DNA of 32,165 nt from positions 1 to 32,165 of the forward strand of contig WUAJ01000003.1 of NCBI GenBank assembly GCA_009827215.1, read 5' to 3'. Shown here piece by piece: positions 13,866 through 20,586 of this stretch. A program made the translations under genes and the position numbers. Every line of letters begins with the position of its first letter. Within the stretch, counting starts at the first letter, position 1. The DNA comes from Phycisphaeraceae bacterium. GTDB taxonomy: Bacteria; Planctomycetota; Phycisphaerae; Phycisphaerales; UBA1924. The notes beneath the pieces are model-generated. The model ran no database searches and was not told the DNA's origin. It saw only the letters and a program-made list of their open reading frames with translations.

Positions 13866-15008
13866 ATGAGCACCGCGGAAAGCACTTTCTCCAAGGGTCT
13901 TGAGGGCGTCGTTGCCGCACAGACCGAGATGTCGTTTATCAATGGCACCGAAGGGGTATTGGAATATGTCGGGATCGCGATCGGTGATCTGGCATCCAAG
14001 AGCTCGTTCGAGGAGACGGTGTTCCTGCTCTGGAATAAACGGCTCCCCACCGCTGCTGAGCTTGAAGCGTTCAACGCAGAACTCCGTGAAGACTACACGA
14101 TGACCGATGCGCTCAAGGAGCGGATCAAGGCGTGTCCTGTTGATGCGGAGCCGATGCATGTCATCCGCACGATGATCAGCTCGATGGCGATGGATGATCC
14201 ATCTCCGAATGAGAACTCGGTCGAGGTCGCTCGTCACAAGGCATTGAACATCCTTGCGACTGCTCCGGCAATCGTCGCGGCGTTTGATCGTCATCGCCGA
14301 GGATTGGACATTGTCGATCCGGATCCGTCACTGAGCTTTGCGGCCAACTTCCTGTACATGCTCAATGGCGAGAAGCCGACTGATGCGATGGTTCGTGCGT
14401 TTGATATCTGCATGATCACGCACGCGGATCACGGATTGAACAACTCGACCTTCGCGGCTCGCGTGGTCATCTCAACTTTGTCGGATATGTACTCGGCGAT
14501 CACCGCTGCGGTTGGCTCGCTCCGCGGTCCGCTCCACGGCGGCGCGAACGAGGGCGTGATGAAGATGCTCAACCAGATCTCAGATGTGGATTCTGTGGAG
14601 AGCCATGTGATGAACATGATCGCGAATAAAGAACGCATCATGGGATTCGGTCACCGCGTCTACAAAGCGAAGGACCCTCGTGCTGCGGAACTGATGACGC
14701 TCGCGAAGCAACTCGCCGAAGACACGGGCAACATGGACTTGTACAATAAGTCGCACGCGATCGAGCTCGTTATGGAGCGTGAATACGCGGCGAAGGGGAT
14801 CTATCCGAATGTCGACTTCTACTCCGCGACCACATACCACTGCATCGGCCTGAAGCTTGATTTGTTCACTCCGATGTTCGTGCTCGCACGCATCGCGGGT
14901 TGGGCGGGGCATGTGATTGAGCAGCTCGGCGATAATCGTCTGTATCGTCCAACGACTGATTATGTTGGACAGCACGCAGTGCCGTATGTTGCGATCAAAG
15001 ATCGTTGA
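13866..15008 (+). CDS. gltA: Citrate synthase
   Basis: The 380-residue protein has all three catalytic residues: H224 in GPLHGGANE, H263 in GFGHRVYKAKDPR and D317 in NVDFYSA. It also has the substrate-binding HADHGLNNSTFAARV segment at 186-200. It condenses acetyl-CoA and oxaloacetate at the entry to the TCA cycle. Its length of about 380 fits the shorter citrate/2-methylcitrate synthase branch, so methylcitrate synthase activity cannot be excluded; no prp genes are nearby. AAAGGA five bases upstream supports the start. A structured leader precedes it and a strong terminator follows. Confidence 0.92.
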   Translation: MSTAESTFSKGLEGVVAAQTEMSFINGTEGVLEYVGIAIGDLASKSSFEETVFLLWNKRLPTAAELEAFNAELREDYTMTDALKERIKACPVDAEPMHVIRTMISSMAMDDPSPNENSVEVARHKALNILATAPAIVAAFDRHRRGLDIVDPDPSLSFAANFLYMLNGEKPTDAMVRAFDICMITHADHGLNNSTFAARVVISTLSDMYSAITAAVGSLRGPLHGGANEGVMKMLNQISDVDSVESHVMNMIANKERIMGFGHRVYKAKDPRAAELMTLAKQLAEDTGNMDLYNKSHAIELVMEREYAAKGIYPNVDFYSATTYHCIGLKLDLFTPMFVLARIAGWAGHVIEQLGDNRLYRPTTDYVGQHAVPYVAIKDR

Positions 15009-15032
15009 ATTGAAAGCTGTTTGAGACTTTGC

Positions 15033-15059
15033 AAGCCGCGGTTTATGCCGCGGTTTTTT
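15033..15059 (+). terminator. Terminator of citrate synthase
   Basis: AAGCCGCGG (15033-15041) pairs with CCGCGGTTT (15048-15056) around TTTATG, followed by three more T. The right arm overlaps the last codons and stop of the convergent K+ channel gene. Confidence 0.85.
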
Positions 15060-16080
15060 GATACTCTGGGAAGTAGCGTTCGACGGCGGCGAGGTCTTGA
15101 TTCTGTCCAGCAATAAGAAGGTAATCTCCGTCGAGAAGAACATGCTCCGTTCCTGGACGCATGTTGTATTGTCCGTTGGCATTCCGTGATGCGATGTAAG
15201 CGATGCTTGGGAAGTTTTGTATGAGATCAGAGATGGAGAGTCCTGCTCGATTGTTTTCGTTGGTGATTGGGATCTCTCTGAAATGGAGTTTCTTGTCACC
15301 TTCGTGATGGGAGCCGTAAACGACTTCGGCTACCGATGGACGGAGCATACTGTCTGCAATCCCTTCTCCGCCGTAGCGTGTTGGGCTGATGACGGAGGTT
15401 GCTCCGGCGCGGGTGAGTTTGTTGATGGAGTCCTCGTCCTCGGCTCTTGCGGAGATGATGATTTCCGGCGCGAGGGCACGAGCGGTTAGGCAAATCATCA
15501 CATTGGCGGCATCTGAGGATGTCGCGGCGGCGACGGCGTATGCGCGGAGGATCCCGGCGTCGTGGAATGCTTTGTCGTGCGATGCGTCTCCGATGATGGC
15601 GATGATCCCACGGTCACGTGCTTGCTTGACGAGTTTTTCGTCTCGATCGATCGCGACGATGGGGATGCCTTGCTCGTCGAGTCGTTGGATGACATGGAGT
15701 CCGGTTCGTCCTAGGCCGCAGACGATGCAGTGGTTGCTGAGCTTGTTGGCTTTGGTGATCATGCGTTTCTCCGTGTCGATTGCGTTGGTTGCGGCGTACT
15801 GGACGATCTGGCTGAGTGCGTAGGAGACAGAACCGATGCCTCCGATCATGAGGAATGCGGCGAATCGCTGACCGGTGATGCTCATCTCATGGTCGTCATA
15901 CCCAACTGTGGTCAGGGTGTAAAGGGTGAAGAAGAAGGAGTCCCACACACCCCAATGCTCGATCCATGTGAATCCGAGCGTACCAATCGTGAGTACGCTG
16001 ATGCAAAGCACCAAGGCGCGTGCGATGGGCGAATCCAATCGGAGTAGGAAACGCTTCGATTGCGTCCGGTATTGAGACAT
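15043..16080 (-). CDS. Two-helix K+ channel with RCK (TrkA-N/TrkA-C) regulatory domains
   Basis: The 345-residue protein has two membrane helices (about 20-40 and 68-92) flanking a pore helix and filter. Then comes an RCK/TrkA-N domain with the nucleotide-binding GLGRTG (122-127) and acidic VAIDRDE, and a TrkA-C domain ending EHVLLDGDYLLIAGQNQDL. The plan is that of MthK- or Kch-like K+ channels in the inner membrane. The filter reads TTVGYDD (57-63) where the canonical form is TTVGYGD, so the second Gly of the filter is replaced by Asp; the DNA reads GAC GAC unambiguously. Selectivity may therefore be altered. No companion gene is apparent. Confidence 0.85.
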   Translation of the reverse strand: MSQYRTQSKRFLLRLDSPIARALVLCISVLTIGTLGFTWIEHWGVWDSFFFTLYTLTTVGYDDHEMSITGQRFAAFLMIGGIGSVSYALSQIVQYAATNAIDTEKRMITKANKLSNHCIVCGLGRTGLHVIQRLDEQGIPIVAIDRDEKLVKQARDRGIIAIIGDASHDKAFHDAGILRAYAVAAATSSDAANVMICLTARALAPEIIISARAEDEDSINKLTRAGATSVISPTRYGGEGIADSMLRPSVAEVVYGSHHEGDKKLHFREIPITNENNRAGLSISDLIQNFPSIAYIASRNANGQYNMRPGTEHVLLDGDYLLIAGQNQDLAAVERYFPEYQKTAA

Positions 16081-16131
16081 GTTGGGTGTATCGGACCCCA
16101 GGATTGGGGGCTTTATCCAAGGCTCTGATGT

Positions 16132-16560
16132 TTAGATATTTAGCTGCGCGAGGATTGCGTCAAGGAGCAGGCGGGTTCTGGATTCGGAGTCAGGATCAAT
16201 GTTAATCGTGATTTTGACCCCTCCTGAAGGCTGTGTCGAGGTGTTGATGTGGACACGGTTGTACGGCGCATCAGGTTGTGAGAGGGCGAGGAGTTTCCCG
16301 CCTTGGGGTGAAGCGGTAGATTTTTTGATCACATGCCCTTGTCGGAGGAGCTCGTTTTTTGCGGCAATCAGGACAGATTCGGTGCGGACTCCCGGCGGGA
16401 GCTCGGCTTCAAGGGTACCCCAGAGGTAGGAGGCTGAGATTGGGGTTTGGCCTTGCCATGCCGTGGACTTGCGCATGGCGGGAACTGATTCACAGGCTGG
16501 GAGCAGCACGAGCGAACAGATCCCGATCAGCAAGATGGCTGCTTTGGTGGTCGTTTGCAT
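16132..16560 (-). CDS. Small lipoprotein, DUF3568-like
   Basis: The 142-residue protein starts with a lipoprotein signal whose lipobox LPAC places the lipidated Cys at C23 (LLPACESVPAM). The mature part is a small alpha/beta domain (LWGTLEAELPPGV, SVLIAAKNELLRQGHVIKKS, VHINTSTQPSGGVKITINIDPDSESRTRLLLDAILAQL) resembling the DUF3568 family of short lipoproteins. That match is by pattern only. An upstream in-frame ATG at 16818 was rejected because the added 86 residues have no signal or family features and overlap the divergent rpsU region. It probably sits in the outer membrane; its role is unknown. Confidence 0.7.
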   Translation of the reverse strand: MQTTTKAAILLIGICSLVLLPACESVPAMRKSTAWQGQTPISASYLWGTLEAELPPGVRTESVLIAAKNELLRQGHVIKKSTASPQGGKLLALSQPDAPYNRVHINTSTQPSGGVKITINIDPDSESRTRLLLDAILAQLNI

Positions 16561-16632
16561 CAGTGAGCAATCGGTTATCTGGACTTCGCTTCTGTAAGTT
16601 GGGCTGAAAATGGGTGGATGCAGTGGATGGGG

Positions 16633-16684
16633 TTGACCTGTCGTTGGATCGTGCCTTTGATAGGGGCCCGGCGGTTGTGCCGGG
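16633..16684 (+). promoter_or_regulatory. Promoter and 5' hairpin of rpsU
   Basis: TTGACC (16633-16638), 17 bp, TTTGAT (16656-16661) form a promoter with 5/6 and 4/6 matches. The predicted start, near 16668, falls at a GC hairpin CCCGGC (16667-16672)/GCCGGG (16679-16684), which may protect the 5' end of the mRNA or tune translation. Confidence 0.5.
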
Positions 16685-16717
16685 AGTTGGTAAGTCCTTG
16701 AAGTGAATGGAGCCCTG

Positions 16718-16891
16718 ATGGCGATTCGGATCAAAACGCGTGGGAATGAGAGTGCGGAGCAGATGATGCGTCGCTTCAAGAAGCTCTGCGAAAAAGAGGG
16801 GCTTGTCAAGGATATCAAGCGTAAAGAGTACTACGAGAAGCCTTCGGAGCGTAAGCGTCGTGCGGCAAAGCGTGGTCCATCGCGGGATTGA
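16718..16891 (+). CDS. rpsU: Small ribosomal subunit protein bS21
   Basis: The 57-residue basic protein opens MAIRIKTRGNESAEQMMRRFKK and continues with CEKEGLVKDIKRKEYYEKPSERKRR, the bS21 signature. bS21 binds near the 3' end of 16S rRNA and helps start-site recognition. The ATG at 16718 is preferred to one at 16703 because GGAG (16709-16712) sits five bases before it and the conserved sequence starts there. It has its own promoter and a strong terminator, so it is monocistronic. Confidence 0.93.
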   Translation: MAIRIKTRGNESAEQMMRRFKKLCEKEGLVKDIKRKEYYEKPSERKRRAAKRGPSRD

Positions 16892-16917
16892 TCGCGGTGT
16901 GATGATTTGAAAGAACG

Positions 16918-16946
16918 ACCGTTCCAGAAATGGAACGGTTTTTTTG
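16918..16946 (+). terminator. Terminator of rpsU
   Basis: ACCGTTCCA (16918-16926) pairs with TGGAACGGT (16931-16939) around a GAAA tetraloop, followed by a run of T (16940-16945). Confidence 0.93.
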
Positions 16947-17140
16947 TCGAGATTCGATCTCGATCGCCGTTTTTTGAATAAATGCTCGGATTTTTGGTAA
17001 GCGGGCACTAGAATCGTGACCCCATTTTGGGGAATCAAAAGTTTGTGAAAACTTCACGGTACACACCCTTTTCCTGTCGTTGACATGGGTGACACACAGG
17101 ACAAGCAGGAATATCACCACCACCCAGAGGCACGCACATC
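16947..17140 (+). promoter_or_regulatory. Upstream region of the pyrophosphatase gene
   Basis: A -10-like TAGAAT (17009-17014) lacks a good -35 at the usual distance. Downstream are a small hairpin CCCCA/TGGGG around TTT, near 17022-17034, and a perfect stem AAGTTT/AAACTT (17039-17044 with 17049-17054) closed by GTGA. A TTGACA at 17080-17085 has no matching -10. The leader is probably structured; the promoter position is uncertain. Confidence 0.3.
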
Positions 17141-19843
17141 ATGAGTATGCAACTCATTCCAACAATGGCATCGATCAGCGATCTCCCGCTGCCGTACTGG
17201 CTTGCGCCGTTCGGCGGTGTGCTCGCGCTGTTGACTGCTAAGGCATTCCACGGCTCGGTCATGAAAATGTCCGAAGGTGACGAGAACATGATCCAGATCG
17301 CTCAAGCGGTCCGCGACGGTGCGATGGCGTACCTCACTCGTCAGTACAAGGTCGTCGCGGGCGTGTTCGTGGCGCTGATCATCTTCCTCGGACTGATGTA
17401 TGTCATGGGACTGCAGAGTCAGTGGGCACTGATCGGTGTTCCTGTCGCTGGTATCTTCTCAGGTCTTTGTGGCTGGTTCGGGATGCGGATGGCGACCAAC
17501 GCTTCCGCTCGTACCACCTTTGCTGCAAAGCAATCGCTGAATGAGGGTCTCAAAGTCGCTTTCCGTTCCGGTGCGGTCATGGGACTCGTTGTTGTGGGCT
17601 TTGCGCTCCTCGATGTTTCGTTCTGGTTCTTTGTCTTCAATGCGACCGGACTCGCTGGCGACCTTGCTGGTCTGACCACAGTTATGCTCAGCTTCGGTAT
17701 GGGTGCATCAACACAGGCGCTCTTCGCGCGTGTTGGTGGTGGTATCTACACCAAGGCCGCGGATGTTGGTGCTGACCTTGTTGGTAAGGTTGAAGCTGGT
17801 ATTCCTGAGGATGACGCTCGTAACCCCGCAACGATCGCGGACAATGTTGGTGACAATGTTGGTGATGTTGCAGGTATGGGTGCTGACCTCTACGAGTCGT
17901 ACTACGGCTCGATCCTAGCGACGATGGCGCTTGGTGTTGCTGCGGCATTCTCCTTCGGGACGCTCTCTGATGCTGAATCCGCAAGTCTTGCGATGAAGCT
18001 CGCGGTTGCTCCGATGGCGCTCGCGGGTGTTGGTATTCTCTGCTCGATTCTTGGTGTGTTCGTGGTGAAAGCGGACGAGAACGCGAGCTTTGCGAAGCTG
18101 CTCAAAGGCCTGCACATGGGTGTGTATGTCGCTTCGGGATTGATTATCGTTGGAGCGATCGGATTGCTCTGGTTCCTGCTCGGCAACGACTCGACTATGG
18201 CTGGCATCCTCCCTTGGTGGCGTTTGGTAGCCGCGATCGTCATTGGACTGATCTCCGGTAATGTGATCGCATACGCGACTGAGTACTACACCAGCTACGA
18301 GCACAAGCCAACTCAGCGCATTGCTGAGCAGGCGCTTACTGGTCCTGCGACTGTCATCATCGCTGGTATCGCAGAAGGCATGAAGTCCACATGGGCATCA
18401 CTCCTCGTTGTTGTTATCGCGATCATCGGTGCGTTCGCAGCAGCCGGTGGCGGCGAGAGCTTCCTCCTCGGTCTCTACGGCGTGGGTATCGCGGCGGTCG
18501 GGATGCTCTCGACGCTTGGTATTACACTCGCGACTGACGCGTACGGTCCGATCGCGGACAACGCGGGTGGCAACGCAGAAATGACTGGTCAACCTCCGCA
18601 TGTTCGTGAGCGTACTGACATGCTCGACTCACTTGGGAACACCACGGCGGCGACTGGTAAGGGCTTCGCGATTGGTTCGGCCGCTCTCCCAGCGCTCGCA
18701 CTCTTTGCGGCGTACATCCAGATCGTTCAGACTCAGATCACTTCGCAAGCTGAGGGCTTCCTTGATAAGGGCGCTTACCAAGTCTCCGCTGAAGATGGCA
18801 TGGGTAAGGCGATCTACCAAGGATACGGCAAGTTCGCGGTCATCACTCTCGACGGCGAAGAAACATACCTCGACGGCGGCATGCTCCTCTCTATGCACGG
18901 CGAAGAAGCTGATGATGTCGAGTTTGCAAAGGAGGGCGAGTACGCGGTTGTTTCCCATATGGAATCCCACTACGAGATCGCTCCGAAAGACGGCGGTGCT
19001 TGGAGTGCAACCATCGTCTCATCCAAGGAAGGCTCGGTGCGTGATGTGCTGAACTTCTACAATGTTTCGCTTGCGAATCCGAAGCTCCTCGGTGGCATCT
19101 TCATCGGTGTTCTCCTCGCGTTCCTCTTCTGTGCGTTGACCATGAATGCGGTCGGTCGTGCTGCGTACGCGATGATGGGTGAGTGCCGTCGTCAGTTCGG
19201 TTTCATCCGCGAGGCGCTGCGTCGCGGTGGTATGGCTGAAGATGAGCTTGCGAATCCAGACAACTGGCCGATGGAAGGTGTTGATCTTGATGGTCACCAC
19301 TACCCTGACTACGCGAACTGTGTGTCGATCTCGACCACTGGTGCTCAGAAGGAAATGGTCATCCCATCCGCTCTGGCAATCATTGTTCCGATCCTCGTGG
19401 GTCTGACCCTCTCGGTTCCAGGTGTGATGGGTCTGCTCGCGGGCGGACTGACCTCAGGCTTCGCGGTCGCGGTCTTCATGGCCAACGCTGGTGGTGCTTG
19501 GGATAACGCGAAGAAGCTTCTTGAGTCCTACGGCAAGACCACTGCTCAAGAAATGGTTGACGGCAAGGGCAACTCGGACAAGGTTCCGGCTGCTGTGCGT
19601 GAGTCCATCATGACGCGTGCACAAGAAGCGGTTGCTGCAGGTCGTGGCGACGAGATCGTCTACGGCAAGGGATCGGAAGATCACAAGGCGACTGTTGTTG
19701 GTGACACGGTTGGTGATCCGTTCAAGGATACTTCCGGCCCTGCACTCAACATCCTGATCAAGCTGATCTCAATCGTTTCGGTTGTGTTTGCTGGTCTGAT
19801 CGTTGCGTTTGGCGATGTGATGGGCGGCTTCATCGGTATCTGA
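17141..19843 (+). CDS. hppA: Membrane-bound ion-translocating pyrophosphatase
   Basis: The 900-residue protein has about 16 membrane helices and the family's catalytic motifs. These are DVGADLVGKVEAGIPEDDARNPATIADNVGDNVGD (208-242, with its Asp cluster), DAYGPIADNAGGNAEMT (466-482) and GDTVGDPFKDTSGP (854-867). It hydrolyses pyrophosphate and pumps H+ or Na+ across the membrane. The GNTTAATGKG sequence (499-508) has Ala where K+-independent enzymes carry Lys, so it should belong to the K+-dependent class. It is much longer than the usual 670-770 residues, with extra segments at about 528-640, 687-720 and 800-840. The first ATG is taken; a second ATG two codons later is equally possible. Confidence 0.93.
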   Translation: MSMQLIPTMASISDLPLPYWLAPFGGVLALLTAKAFHGSVMKMSEGDENMIQIAQAVRDGAMAYLTRQYKVVAGVFVALIIFLGLMYVMGLQSQWALIGVPVAGIFSGLCGWFGMRMATNASARTTFAAKQSLNEGLKVAFRSGAVMGLVVVGFALLDVSFWFFVFNATGLAGDLAGLTTVMLSFGMGASTQALFARVGGGIYTKAADVGADLVGKVEAGIPEDDARNPATIADNVGDNVGDVAGMGADLYESYYGSILATMALGVAAAFSFGTLSDAESASLAMKLAVAPMALAGVGILCSILGVFVVKADENASFAKLLKGLHMGVYVASGLIIVGAIGLLWFLLGNDSTMAGILPWWRLVAAIVIGLISGNVIAYATEYYTSYEHKPTQRIAEQALTGPATVIIAGIAEGMKSTWASLLVVVIAIIGAFAAAGGGESFLLGLYGVGIAAVGMLSTLGITLATDAYGPIADNAGGNAEMTGQPPHVRERTDMLDSLGNTTAATGKGFAIGSAALPALALFAAYIQIVQTQITSQAEGFLDKGAYQVSAEDGMGKAIYQGYGKFAVITLDGEETYLDGGMLLSMHGEEADDVEFAKEGEYAVVSHMESHYEIAPKDGGAWSATIVSSKEGSVRDVLNFYNVSLANPKLLGGIFIGVLLAFLFCALTMNAVGRAAYAMMGECRRQFGFIREALRRGGMAEDELANPDNWPMEGVDLDGHHYPDYANCVSISTTGAQKEMVIPSALAIIVPILVGLTLSVPGVMGLLAGGLTSGFAVAVFMANAGGAWDNAKKLLESYGKTTAQEMVDGKGNSDKVPAAVRESIMTRAQEAVAAGRGDEIVYGKGSEDHKATVVGDTVGDPFKDTSGPALNILIKLISIVSVVFAGLIVAFGDVMGGFIGI

Positions 19844-19866
19844 GTCCGCTCAGTTCTTTGATCCTC

Positions 19867-19898
19867 AAAGCCCCGATGCTTCGGCATTGGGGCTTTTT
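19867..19898 (+). terminator. Terminator of the pyrophosphatase gene
   Basis: A 13-bp stem (19867-19879 with 19884-19896, one G-T pair) is closed by a TTCG tetraloop and ends in TTTTT. The AAAG on the left arm gives it partial function in the other direction too. Confidence 0.93.
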
Positions 19899-19975
19899 CA
19901 TGCGCCGTCGCAAGGGGGTGGGTACGAAAATGGCCACCCCCATTTGGGAGGTGGCCGTAGGATGCTGATTCTCAT
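19898..19975 (-). CDS. Possible micro-ORF 3 (25 codons)
   Basis: An ATG at 19975-19973 overlaps the stop of micro-ORF 2 by one base (TGATG). The 25-residue frame is Pro/Trp-rich in the middle (PPPKWGWP) and ends at 19898 within the pyrophosphatase terminator. A terminator-like stem lies inside it, so it may well be untranslated. Evidence is only the coupled start. Confidence 0.15.
   Translation of the reverse strand: MRISILRPPPKWGWPFSYPPPCDGA
19926..19956 (-). terminator. Terminator-like hairpin at the end of the minus-strand transcript
   Basis: On the minus strand GGCCACC, a one-base bulge and CCC pair with GGG and GGTGGCC around an AAAT loop, followed by ATTTTCG. It is the first terminator-like stem met after the cco operon and micro-ORFs, so it may end that transcript. 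The T-run is short. Confidence 0.45.
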
Positions 19976-19986
19976 CAGCGGTTTTT
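19964..19986 (+). terminator. Second terminator-like hairpin after the pyrophosphatase gene
   Basis: GCTGAT (19964-19969) pairs with ATCAGC (19974-19979) around TCTC, followed by GGTTTTTC. It would act on + strand transcription that passes the first terminator. Confidence 0.55.
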
Positions 19987-20016
19987 CTGACAGTGGGCTA
20001 CGCCGGAGCACATCAT
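19975..20016 (-). CDS. Possible micro-ORF 2 (13 codons)
   Basis: ATGATG at 20016-20011 follows GGAG by three to six bases and opens a 13-residue frame with two Cys (MMCSGVAHCQKNR). Both the Shine-Dalgarno and the start lie in the apical loop of the 19995-20054 hairpin, and the body covers the 3' arm. The stop overlaps the next ATG. It could be a leader peptide or chance. Confidence 0.25.
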   Translation of the reverse strand: MMCSGVAHCQKNR

Positions 20017-20054
20017 GTTCTCCGTCGAGCGTGTGCTCAGTGGAGGCGTAGCCC
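19995..20054 (-). repeat. Long hairpin in the gene-poor stretch
   Basis: GGGCTACGCC (19995-20004) pairs perfectly with GGCGTAGCCC (20045-20054), and inside it GAGCACA (20006-20012) pairs with TGTGCTC (20032-20038). This gives 17 paired bases on each side and a 19-base apical loop. No T-run follows on either strand, so it is unlikely to be a terminator. It is a candidate regulatory RNA structure. Confidence 0.6.
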
Positions 20055-20078
20055 CTTGGTACAGACTGAATCGTTCAC
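20037..20078 (-). CDS. Possible micro-ORF 1 with a perfect Shine-Dalgarno
   Basis: On the minus strand AAAGGAGGTGAT (20093-20082), the exact complement of the usual 16S rRNA 3' end, is followed after a good distance by GTG at 20078. The frame is 13 residues (VNDSVCTKGLRLH) and its stop lies in the bulge of the 19995-20054 hairpin, so a ribosome reading it would open the outer stem. It also overlaps the stop of the upstream 68-codon frame (GTGA). Translation seems likely from the ribosome site; function is unknown. Confidence 0.4.
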   Translation of the reverse strand: MNDSVCTKGLRLH

Positions 20079-20281
20079 TGAATCACCTCCTTTGAGTACA
20101 TGGTTTGCCTCAGCCGTCGCGGATCAGTTGGCCGCCGCCGAGTGTTCTTTTCCCCGCGCCGTCGCTCGGGGCTCATCGCCCGACTCGTCCTGAGCCGGTC
20201 GTCGTGGTGTTCTCCGGATTCACTCGATGCTTTTGGCAGGAGCGGCGCCCGGCGAGCAATCACGATGTAGTCATCATGCAT
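20075..20281 (-). CDS. Possible small Arg-rich protein (68 residues)
   Basis: The frame from ATG 20281 encodes 68 residues rich in Arg, with MSPERRRGEKNTRRRP in its centre and SKEVIQ at its end, where the last codons form the strong Shine-Dalgarno of the next micro-ORF. Its own ribosome site is weak. No domain is recognised and the Arg-rich composition could reflect GC-rich non-coding DNA. It may alternatively start at ATG 20101, giving an eight-codon leader. Confidence 0.2.
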   Translation of the reverse strand: MHDDYIVIARRAPLLPKASSESGEHHDDRLRTSRAMSPERRRGEKNTRRRPTDPRRLRQTMYSKEVIQ

Positions 20282-20387
20282 ACTTTCGGCGATTGTGCAA
20301 ATGCGGATGCAATGAAATCCTCCGCTCGGCTCAAAACCGGCTTTGGATGGTCAAAATACGGGGTTGCATGCGCGATTTGGATGTGGA

Positions 20388-20573
20388 TTAGTCTTCGAAC
20401 TCGTCGAAGGCACCACGCTGAGCTTGGTCGTCGATGTATTCTTGGAAGTCACCCATCTTGTAGGAGACGAAGCAGAAGACATGATGGAGGGTGAGCCATT
20501 CGATGTCAGACTTGTCTTCGTCGAGGTCCTTGCGGATGGTGTTGAGTTCAGCGAGGAGGGTTTCGGCTTTCAT
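20388..20573 (-). CDS. Small acidic protein of unknown function, end of cco operon
   Basis: The 61-residue protein is acidic and predicted helical (MKAETLLAELNTIRKDLDEDK...EWLTLHHVFCFVSYKMGDFQEYIDD...FDEFED). I do not recognise the family; the composed sequence, a GGAG seven bases before its ATG, and a 13-base gap from the ABC permease gene all support it as real. It is the last gene of the cco operon. It has no signal or membrane segment, so it is cytoplasmic. A link to metal uptake or oxidase assembly is only by position. Confidence 0.65.
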   Translation of the reverse strand: MKAETLLAELNTIRKDLDEDKSDIEWLTLHHVFCFVSYKMGDFQEYIDDQAQRGAFDEFED

Positions 20574-20586
20574 ATGGATGCTCCGT

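Larger units (their letters stand above)
19898..20387. other. Gene-poor stretch with hairpins and micro-ORFs
   Basis: About 490 bases lie between the pyrophosphatase terminator and the last gene of the cco operon with no recognisable long gene. On the minus strand it holds a 68-codon Arg-rich frame, a perfect Shine-Dalgarno, three short frames, a long hairpin and a terminator-like stem. These are listed separately. No tRNA, 6S, tmRNA, RNase P or SRP RNA signature was recognised. Most of 20100-20387 holds nothing else I can name. Confidence 0.6.

Noticed and set aside
17080..17085. Perfect TTGACA near the pyrophosphatase start
   Set aside because: No -10 hexamer lies 15-19 bp downstream before the start codon.
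20082..20093. 16S rRNA 3'-end sequence on the + strand (ATCACCTCCTTT)
   Set aside because: No other 16S sequence surrounds it. Its reverse complement is a perfect Shine-Dalgarno in front of a minus-strand GTG, which explains it better than a rRNA fragment.
20382..20390. DnaA-box-like TGTGGATTA
   Set aside because: A single 8/9 match with no companions; isolated boxes of this quality are expected by chance.
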